Shown here: in pieces, positions 55,226-64,000 of the stretch
How positions within the stretch are numbered: position 1 is the first letter of the stretch
Layout: each line of letters begins with the position of its first letter
NCBI RefSeq assembly: GCF_014898055.3
Contig: NW_023601433.1
Span: forward strand, 41,473,876-41,537,875
Origin: Talpa occidentalis
Taxonomy: Eukaryota; Chordata; Mammalia; Eulipotyphla; Talpidae
Direction of reading: 5' to 3'
DNA length: 64,000 nucleotides
The notes under the pieces: model-generated
Seen by the model: only the letters and a program-made list of their open reading frames with translations
The model's database searches: none
What the model was told of the DNA's origin: nothing
Translations under genes and position numbers: made by a program

Positions 55226-57926
55226 AACTGCAGCAACTCGCACAGCAGTAATAGCTGTTTACCATGTAAGGTAGTTTCAATTTCAAGATGGCCTTGGGAT
55301 AGGGACTGCTTGAAAAATTGTAGAATAGGAATAAGAAAAAGGAAACTATAAGAATTTTCTATGTTTTTTCTCAACAATTGGACAAATATTTGTGGGACAT
55401 GAACTTTGAAAGTGTTTGATCAAGAGGATCACAATTTTAAATCTAGAAAATTGTACTGTACTCAGTATTATCATCACAGTCTGCAGTTAGTATGCTAACC
55501 CTAATAGTAGGCTGCATTTCAAGAGTTTTCTGGGTTAGCTGTTGCAAACCTGGACCTAATGGTGTCCTTGTTAAAATACATAAATACATAAGAAATCCTT
55601 TGGCATATGAGAGGGGAGGGTGCTGTCGGCTTCTAGTGGAGAGAGGCCAGACGTGTTGCAAACATCATACAATGAGTAACACAGCTCCCAACAACAAAGA
55701 ATTATCTGGCCTAAATGATGAGTATGCCAAGGGAGGAAGGAATGCTGAGACTCAGAACAATTGGGAATGCTGGCTCTGGGCCATGTGAATGTTATTCTCA
55801 TCTACGCTCTCACCAAATTGGCCAAGATAATTATTTATAGCCCACTGCAGAGGAAGTTTTTAATTAAGTACACAGGACAACCTGAGATCTAGTCTCCTAA
55901 TTCCCTTGCCAATACAATGTGTTCCAGAAGACCAAATTCTCAGTGGCAGATCTTCAGCTTATGTGAAAGTTCAGTAATTTTGACACTTGATCACCAAAGT
56001 TAGCGCTGTGCAGTACCTAATTAGCCTGCCACCATAATTCACACTGAACCCCCAATCTGGCACCCTGCATTGAGATAAATCAGTTCCCTAGTGACTCTGT
56101 GCTTCTTTCTTCTAGGAAAAGGCAGCAATTTTTCCTTTTACCAGTGGATTGTAAAAGACAGTAGAACGTATTAGAACAAATGGCCAGAATATCTTTTATA
56201 GTTCTTAATCTGATAAAAAACTTGTTTAATAATAGTTGAAACCTGATTATGTATGGAAAAAGAAATATTATTACATTGAAGAGATCTGTTGCATTGCTTC
56301 AATAGGTGTTTGATTAGCAGTTGAAATGTTAAGTAACCAAAAAATTTCTAAGTTTCTGTTGAGTAATTTGGAAAACAGAAGTCTGCTTTGAGCAGTGTGC
56401 TTTTAAAACAAATTAGAAATGAATTACATAAACAAAGGAATAAGGATAGGATAACCTTATTAAATATTTAAGCAATACTGAAGGCAGGATTGCAGACTAT
56501 CTCCTCCACTATGTCAGTAGCTTGTAGGACAAGACAATCCTTGCCCAACATTTGATTGTACCAACTTTAGTCACTTCCCCACCTCGGCTCTAGTAAAATT
56601 GCCTGGATTGTTATGTGTTGGTTAGGCTTCTGAATCTGTTAGTGTGTAGACTGAGGTTTACCCTGAGATCCCCAAACTTGCATGCTCTAAAGGGGTGCTG
56701 CATTTCCTTAATTTCTTTGCCCTTTATTGATTTTTAAAATGGACATTATTAGGAGCTTGTAAGCTCAGAGAACATCTAAGTCTTGATGTCTAGATGCAAG
56801 AAATAGCCCTGACACTTAGGGTTGTTGTTCACTGGAAAAGGATGAGAAAGCTTCCAGTGGGAAAATTGAATGATCTTAGAAACATTTTTTGAAAGCTTCA
56901 GAAAAAGAATTTGTCAAGTGCATACTTGTATGTAATGGGAAGTTAGATGCCAGAATTGGCACTGCTGGAATATGGGTGAGTTTCCTGCCCAGCAGCCATC
57001 ATCTGGAGAACTGTCCTCCCCCACTCCATATGGTGCTTAGTAGGTTAATTTAGTTCTTGGAAATCAGATGGCAAGATGGGATTAAGTGTGCAAGAAATGT
57101 ATTTGTGAAAATGCCAGTTGCAAAAAAGTGACAGAGAGAGCTATCAGATTCGAATATAGGTCTGATTAAAGAAGAGGCAGAATAAGTAGGAAGGTGGAGT
57201 AAAAGAATCTTAGATTAAAACTGTTCTTACTCCATTCAGTGAGTCTTGCATCCAAGGAGCCTGCATATCCCAGGAAAGGCTTTCCTCACATACCTGCTGA
57301 GCTTAGCTGTTGGCAGAGTTGCCTGACAAGGAGTCTGGGCTCTGGCCTAACCCCTTGGTGGATTTCAGAGCACAACACAGGGCCCAGATCATTTTGGATC
57401 CCTGCCTTTGGGGATCTGAGAAGTGCATTCCCCTTGACTGCACAATCAGTAACAGAAGGGAACATCCTAGCCTCCCCTCTCCTACTACAAAGAAAGTGAG
57501 ACTAGGGTATGTCAATGACATACCCTTTCAGGAATTTTAATTTCCAGGGGGAAAATGCACAAAGGACTTAAGGTGTCAAAAGCAGAGTAACACAATAGCA
57601 GGGCCCACAGGGAAGTTCCTGTTGCTAAGGACTTCTGTGCTGCCTTGATTTTTGATTTCAAGATTTTATGGTTCAGCACTTTCTTTGAATGTAAGGATTG
57701 TTCAGTATAATTCTAATATGCCTCTTTATTTAAAAAAAAAATGAGTATTTTTCCCTAAGACTTCTAAACCTCTAAAAACTTTAGCTGAGGCAGATATTAG
57801 AGTAGATTTTTTAAGTAAATAAATGCTTCTAGAGAAATAGAAATGTAGATGTGGCTTTTTTTATTTATATACATGATATTTTATGTGTTCTGGAAAGAGT
57901 TGCTTTTATGTTTATCATCATTTTTA
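55226..57926. other. Unassigned intergenic sequence
   Basis: About 2.7 kb. A possible short LTR-A-like remnant at 56655-56705 ('accctgagatccccaaactt', 'ctaaaggggtgctgc'). Otherwise nothing recognised. Confidence 0.4.
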
Positions 57927-58395
57927 AGATTTTTTTAATATAGTTTATTTATTTGTACATGTTTTATATCATTGTTCATTTTTGTACAATGTTTGCTTCT
58001 CCTCTAAGGTGTAGTCCTCATAAAATTCCCACCACCAATTCACCCATGCACCATCACCGTAGTCCCCTGCACTCTTCCCCGCAGAATGTCGCTGATTTAT
58101 AGTTGCCTGTCATGTTTACGATTTCATCCATGTCTATAGTTCATGATGAAATAGTCCATGGAATGGATATATTGTTGATTAAGATCTTTTTCATGAACAG
58201 CAAGAAGATTACACATTTTGCAATAATAATGCTGCTTCCCGATGTAGGCGTATGTATCTTTTGCACACCTGCACAAGAATTTCTATAGGATACACCAAAG
58301 AGTATAATTGCTGCATCTTAAGGTGCCCACTTAACTATACCAGTCTTGCCAATTGTTATTAATAATGGTTGTAATAGTTCCCTCTTCTGTCAGGA
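57927..58395 (-). mobile_element. L1 3' end fragments
   Basis: Young-type L1 3' UTR block (as at 14105) from 57927 to about 58130, then a diverged old L1 ORF2 C-terminus antisense ('aagagtataattgctgcatc', 'taccagtcttgccaattgtt') to 58395. Confidence 0.65.
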
Positions 58396-58454
58396 ATATA
58401 GATTCTCATTGTTCACAGAAATACTTGGTATTTTTAGAAACTTAAATGTGATCT

Positions 58455-58820
58455 ATTTGGCAGTAAGAAGGAATGAAGTACTGATGCATACTACAAATGG
58501 ATGAACCTTGAAAATATTATGCTAAGTAAAAGAAGCAAGTCCCCAAAGACTATGTATTACGTTATTCCATTTTTATAAAATATGAGAGAAGGCAAAGCTA
58601 TAGACACAGAAAGTATAATAGACTAATGATTGGCAGGGTCACAAGGGGGCAGTGGACCTGGAAGGAAATAAGGGATGACTGATAATGGTTATTAGGATTT
58701 CTTTGGGGAGTAAAAGGAAATGCTCTAAAATACATTGTAGTGATGGTTTCACAATTTTATGATTATATTATACTTTAGATGGGTGAATTATACTACATGT
58801 AAACTCTATCTCAAAAAAAC
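58455..58820 (+). mobile_element. L1M ORF2 end and 3' UTR
   Basis: Plus-strand order 'gaaccttgaaaatattatgc', 'taagtaaaagaagcaagtcc', 'gtgatggtttcacaatttta', 'gggtgaattatactacatgt', 'aaactctatctcaaaaaaac' is that of an old L1M 3' end. Confidence 0.8.
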
Positions 58821-60999
58821 TACTATAGAAAAAAGTTTGGAGACTACTGGGTGGTCTAAATAGGGTAGGAAGCAGTAGTAACAATGTGGCTGATGGAGAA
58901 CTATGAAGTAAAGCCACAGATTTTTTATTACTTATTGGACATAGGACAAAATTAGCGGTGACAGAGATTGCAATGCAGATAGACTTGACCAAGATAAGAG
59001 AGGATGCAGATTTTATTGGTTGTTTTGGTATCTCCAACAGCTGTGATTTCAAAGACTGTTAAAGCCTAGTGATAATGACTGGCGGAGAGCTTTGGGTGTC
59101 CTATAAAACATAAGCAGACAGCTGCCTCCTTTCTTTCAAATATACTGTGGTTAGTCTATGAAAATCAGAGGTAAACAAAGACCATGAGTTGCTTCATGAA
59201 TATTTTAAGGAACAGAAAATAACTTTAATTGTGTCACATGTGGTTCAGTAGGGCTAGGATTGCAAATATAAGACTTCATACACACTTCTCCCTCTATCTG
59301 GTAGCATATGTGCTTTTCAGCATTGTTTTCTCATTTCTAGTAGAGAAATGATATATTGTTATGCTTTTTAGACTGTACAGTACATGCTCTATGAGATGCT
59401 AAGTATAATGTCAATCTGATTACTTATGGGGGAAGCAATATTCTCAGTTATGGCCTTGATGATGTTGCTCTCTTGATTCATATTCACTTACCTCTGACTG
59501 AACTTTTCCTGTATTTGAAATAGATTCTAGGATTTTCAAAGTCTTGACTTATCATGGTTTAACTATGATCAAGAATGAGTTGTGAAGTATATCTCAAAAG
59601 TAATCCAGAGTAGGCTAGAAAGTATCAAATCAATAATAATAATGATAATAATAATAATAATAATAATAAATCTCAGACCGCATATTCTAATTTGGAGGTT
59701 GAAATTTTTCTTTTTTTTTGAAATTTTTCTCATGAAAAAATTCTCTCTATGTAGGATTTTGTCTTATTTACCTACTTACAATTTCAAGATTTTTCAAGAA
59801 ACATTCCCTTAATAAATTAACTATAATCTGAGCATCATCATGGCTTTCTGCAGGCATGACATTTGAAGCATATGAGCTATGTAATTCTTGCATTTTTATT
59901 TACTTATCAAAAGATTCTTTGTGAAATGAAAAGTTTTAAAAAGCTACAGCTTTAAAATTGTCTATATTTTATGCTCTGAAATGATTTATTATCAAGTAAG
60001 TCTTCCCAAAGTTCATTTGAGAAAATGGATCTTCTGGATACCTGTAATCATCATTAATAACACCATTTCCTTAATGGTTTCTAAGGAGATGTTTGCATTT
60101 TAGCAAGGCTGCCTTTTTTTAAAAAAACTGAAAATAGTCTCTAATTGAGTAAATGAAGCAAACAGTCTTTAATCAGAAAGCAGCCAGGCATCTGGTGAAG
60201 GGCTGATGTCAGGGAAAAACACTAAGAGGCTAGAATCAGGATGGCCACTTCTGTAGCTATTTGGAGTGTGGGACATATGGGCATTAATGAAATGGGCTGC
60301 TGGGGGTGAGGGTAGGGAAGTACTTCACATGCCCATTCCAATGGCAATAGCATCTGCTGAGCTCTAGTTGATGATTGACATATGGGACTATTGTCAGACC
60401 TTTTTCAATGGGCCAGCAACTTGGATATAAAAGTGAACTCCCACTAACAGTAAAATAAAACAAAACAAAAACAACCAACTACATTTCAAAAAAATCTGTA
60501 GTTCACAGATCTGTAAACCAAGCAGTTTAATTCTGTGGGTCCTATGAGCCATGGACCTCCAGTTGAACATTTGCCAAAGGACGCTGAAGAACCTTAAGGA
60601 CAGAAGCTAGCTTCTTCTCAGCTGAGCCTAGAGCTAACAGCATGATGAGTGCTCACCTTTGCTCTTTGTGGACTGTCATGATTAAGCTTTGCACAATAAA
60701 TATCTCTGTGGGCTAGACCAGCTCCTTTCCTGAACCTGGAGTTCAAAGGTTATTCAACTCTCAGCATTTTTAGAACAAGCAGAGGCCCTGTCCTTTCCCT
60801 GAAATCACAGGTTCATCTTCTGAGTTCAATAAAATCATGGAAGATGCAGCTGCTACTTTTGTCAGGATTTAAGAACATAAAAATTATTATGTGTTTATAA
60901 GTACTTGGCTCTTCCAATAACAAATTCCTGAGGATTTCAAGTATGAAGATCAGGCCAAGGAGTTGGGGAATTGGTGTTGGAGACATGAAGCCAATCAAG
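58821..60999. other. Unassigned, with a (TAA)n microsatellite
   Basis: (AAT)n tract at about 59632-59670. Nothing else recognised. Confidence 0.45.
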
Positions 61000-61173
61000 G
61001 TTCTGCTATGGTTAAGAGCATAAGTTCTGAAGCCAAATGCCTGCTTCACTTAATTAGTATCTGTCTGAAATTCACCCACCTATAAATGAGGGTAATTGAA
61101 TATTCATCTATGAGGTTGTTATTAAATAAGTCAGTAGTTGGTGTGCTATACAACAGTTTGCTGTCATAAGAAA
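61000..61173 (-). mobile_element. MIR
   Basis: 'gttaagagcataagttctga', 'aatgcctgcttcacttaatt', 'cacccacctataaatgaggg' and 'gaggttgttattaaataagt' follow antisense MIR order. Confidence 0.7.
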
Positions 61174-61185
61174 GTATTATTTTGC

Positions 61186-61444
61186 GGGCCTCCCCGGTGG
61201 CACAGTGGTTGAGTGCTGGGCTGCGAAGCTGCCCACAGCCTCTGCAGCTCTGGTTCGATCCCCAGCCACGGGGCGAGGGTCCCACATGGTGCGCAGACCT
61301 CGCCTGCCGCCTGCTGCTCCCCTCAGCAGTGTGTTTCATCACTCTGTCTGTTCTGTTCCCTGCTCTGGCTCCGGTGAATTCTCTCACACTCCTACACTTC
61401 TTACTGTACCCAGTGCTTATATAAATAAATAAATCTTTAAAAAA
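61186..61444 (+). mobile_element. SINE, subfamily B
   Basis: Full-length plus copy between two MIR-like pieces; TSD about 'tattattttg' (61175-61184 and from about 61446). Confidence 0.93.
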
Positions 61445-61449
61445 TATAT

Positions 61450-61590
61450 TATTTTGGAAAGTTGAAGAAAATGGGGCTCAAAGAAGTTAATTGATTTGTT
61501 TAAATTCATGCAACTTAAAAAAAAAAGTAGATGTAAAAATTGAACTCCAGTCTCTTTGATTTCAGATATAGTGTTCTGGTCTATATTACT
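61450..61590 (+). mobile_element. MIR fragment
   Basis: 'ggaaagttgaagaaaatggg', 'gctcaaagaagttaattgat' and 'attgaactccagtctctttg' in sense MIR order, opposite to the MIR before the SINE. Confidence 0.65.
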
Positions 61591-62506
61591 CCACCCCCAA
61601 ATTTTCTCATAATGACGTTGGGTTTCACTGATTGTAGGTTTTGCTGCAAACTCTGGCTCTATTGGAATTCAGTGTGTTATAGGAATCAATGACTGTAGTT
61701 CTAGGCAGTCATCTAAGTGATTAAGTTTGAATTCTTCAAAGGAGGAAAAACAGGTTCCAGGCAATAGTGGGAAGATTCACAGGGCCAAGCTGGTACATGC
61801 CATATTGTATTAACCCAGTGTAGGGGAGAAAAAAGCCACTCCAGAAACAATGGATTCCAAATAAAATGTATCTAAAGGTAAGAGAAACTGAAAGCTTATT
61901 TCTTGGAGCTTTTGGATGTAGGCAGGGTTGAGTAGCAATCTAGAGATCAAAAGAGGCCTCCTGAACTAAATGGCCTTGCAAACTTAATGTACATATAAAG
62001 TTCACTCAAAAGCATTTTTATTACTTCAGCATCTATCTGCAAAGGTCTTCTAATAGCAGGTACTCAATAGTCATAAAACCTTCCTTCAAAAGCGGCTTAG
62101 TGATCATTTAAAGATAAAGAAGTCAAGACCCAGACAGATGAATGACTAGGTAAGGTCACTTGTTGAGCAGTAGCAGACTTAAAATGGATGAGGATTATAA
62201 TTGAGGAAGGGCCACAAGCTAGAAGCTGTTCCCTTTGATTTTCAAGTATGGAGCCTAAGCTTCATTGTGTGTGCCGGTTATTAAGATTTAGGCTAGTGAG
62301 ACCAGGTTATTAAGACTGATTAGTGCGAGCATTTAGTTATTTTGGTTTTGGCTCTGGGGGAGAATTAAGGCAGGTGTTTGCCATATCATAGTCCCTGGTG
62401 GCAAATAATAGCCTCCTCTATGAGAAGATCCTATCTGGCTCTCTATGTCAATGCAGGCTCCAACTGTTCTAGTGTAGGAGCCTCGAGTTCAAGTCAGTAA
62501 TCATCC
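61591..62506. other. Unassigned intergenic sequence
   Basis: Nothing recognised. Confidence 0.45.
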
Positions 62507-62972
62507 TGTTAGGGGAAAAGGATGTCATGAGCAAACTCCATACAGGCTTTGTGGACTCCACCCCCACTCCATCAAGACACTGGGAACTACAAATCCCATG
62601 ATCCCTAAAGGGAGAGGTGCGAGGACCAGAGGGCAGAGTTAAGCAGCCATTTTCTCTGTTTGGGTATTTAACTGGCCATGTGAGTGGGGGATAGCTCTCT
62701 TGGCTCCTTCTCTTGGCTCCTGCTCTTGGCCAGGCAGCGTTTGGTCTTGGCAGGTCATTTGGGATTCCAGGTTAGAGGAATGGGTAGGATGCATTTAAGA
62801 ATTTACCTCCCTCTTTTTCTCCCTGAGTTATTCATTTCCTCATTTCCCCTTCCCTTGTAAATAAACCTTTTGTTAACCTTTTGTGTGTGCCTGCAGTTTA
62901 AGTCCCTTTTATGTATGCAGGTGAGGACCCACAGTCAGGCAACCCCTTTTACATCGAGGTTGCCCTGTAACA
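62507..62972 (+). mobile_element. Solo LTR, family 'LTR-B', copy 2
   Basis: 466 bp, 'tgttagggga' to 'ccctgtaaca', homologous to 23808-24262 along its length. Poly(A) signal 'aataaa' at about 62860. A short CTCTTGGCTCCT-type duplication near 62697-62730 is absent from copy 1. 'actacaaatcccatgatcc' at 62585-62603 resembles the ZNF143 motif. No clear TSD. Confidence 0.9.
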
Positions 62973-63346
62973 GCCTCTCTATCCTGGCTACTCTAGTGCT
63001 CTAGATTTGCATCCTCTGTCCTGCATAGAAGCTCTGTGCACCCCTTTCACCAGTGCAGTTCCTGGCCTCTAAAATCTCTGATGTGAGTATATGTTCTTGA
63101 GTCAACCAGAGCAGAGGGGACTTCATGTAGCAGTCAGCCCTCCTTCTCTCAGGTTCTGCTGCTCTGGTAGTGCTATAAACACAGTGCAGTTACAGATTTT
63201 TCTACCCCTTTCCTCTGTGCCATGCTCCTGATATGTTTGATGGTCATCTACTTATCTTTCAGAGGTTGTTGACTTTTGTTATACTTTGGTGGTTATTATG
63301 TGGAAGAGGAAAGCCCAGCATCTTCACTGTGTGGCCATCCTGCAAA
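62973..63346. other. Unassigned intergenic sequence
   Basis: Nothing recognised. Confidence 0.45.
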
Positions 63347-63363
63347 CTCTTTCTCTTCTTTTA

Positions 63364-63632
63364 TTTTTTTTAAGATTCATTTATTTATGCATACAAGAGC
63401 TGGGGTACAGGACAGAAGTGTGGGGAGTGAGAGGATTCACCAGAGACAGAGTGGGGAGCAGAACACGCAGATTGACTGAAATACACTGCTGAGGGGAGCA
63501 GTGGGCAAGTCAGGAGAGGTCTGCTGCGCCATGTGGGTCACCTCCCTGGCTGGGGATCGAACTCATGCTGCAGTGGCTTCAGACAGCTTCACAGTGCTGC
63601 GACTTAACACTTTGTGCCACCAGGGAGGCCCC
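63364..63632 (-). mobile_element. SINE, subfamily A
   Basis: Full-length minus copy with perfect 17-bp TSD 'ctctttctcttctttta' at 63347-63363 and 63633-63649. Confidence 0.95.
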
Positions 63633-63650
63633 CTCTTTCTCTTCTTTTAA

Positions 63651-64000
63651 AGATTGACAGTTATTCCAGTCATTCCACTCGTAAACATCTATCCAAAAAA
63701 AAAAAAAAAAAATCAAAAACACTAATTCGAAAGGAAACTTGTACTACTGTGTTTATTGCAGCACAGTTTACTATAGCTATAGCTAAACTGGAAACAACCT
63801 AATTGCCCCAGAACAGATGAGTGGATCAAGAAGATGTGGTATATATACACAATGGACTACTACTTAGCAATCAAAAAAAGATAAACTCATGCCATTTGCA
63901 GCAACATGGTTGCTAAGTGATGCTAAGTGAAATAAGTCAGAAAGATAAATACTGGATGGTGCTACTAATATGTGGAATATAAAGTAACTAAATTAGTAGT
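63651..64000 (+). mobile_element. L1 ORF2 3' region, runs off the window
   Basis: Plus-strand 'gtttattgcagcacagttta', 'gaaacaacctaattgcccca', 'tgtggtatatatacacaatg', 'gcaacatggttgctaagtga' is the L1 ORF2 C-terminal coding order. An A-run at 63698-63712 interrupts it. The element continues beyond position 64000. Confidence 0.8.

Noticed and set aside
1..64000. Spaced direct repeats suggestive of a CRISPR array, or operon-like gene order
   Set aside because: Recurrent words are SINEs and L1s scattered at irregular distances with TSDs; there is no regular spacing and no bacterial gene structure.

Overview
This is a mammalian nuclear DNA window, AT-rich and dominated by retrotransposons. I see no intact host protein-coding gene, no rRNA or functional tRNA gene, no CRISPR array and nothing prokaryotic. 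The fauna is a LINE-1 of laurasiatherian type, ancient MIR/L2/L1M remnants, retroviral solo LTRs and about 25 copies of one tRNA-derived SINE (head 'GGGCCTCCCTGGTGGCGCAG', B box 'GGTTCGATCCC', tail of ATAAATAA units). It suggests a placental mammal outside primates and rodents. A bat is my best guess but is not demonstrated; the SINE consensus searched against a repeat library would settle it.

Layout. 1-5.2 kb: seven SINEs, most with clear target-site duplications (TSDs), in unique DNA and old L1. 5.3-11.66 kb: a near full-length L1 on the minus strand, with 5' UTR, ORF1, ORF2 and 3' UTR, killed by about six frameshifts including one in the reverse-transcriptase active site. It sits inside an older L1. 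12-21.5 kb: SINEs, an ancient L1M/HAL1-like ORF1 region and a MIR. 18.4-26.5 kb: five solo LTRs of three families, surrounding a CpG-rich block at 22.8-23.37 kb that looks like a promoter. 26.5-30.5 kb: mostly unique. 30.6-39.5 kb: nested L1 fragments and SINEs. 39.5-64 kb: mainly unique DNA with old L1, MIR, L2, one MaLR-like and two LTR insertions, and a few SINEs.

The window reads as intergenic or intronic sequence. The L1 (or relatives) supplied the reverse transcriptase that mobilised the SINEs: they end in A-rich tails and have TSDs of about 10-17 bp. Most interesting: the CpG island with a ZNF143-like motif; a pair of SINEs sharing an unusual 3' extension, implying a common source copy; a 98-bp gapless duplicated segment, one copy of it breaking an old L1; and a two-heptad tandem duplication in the L1 ORF1 coiled coil. 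I found no evidence for a new multi-gene system.
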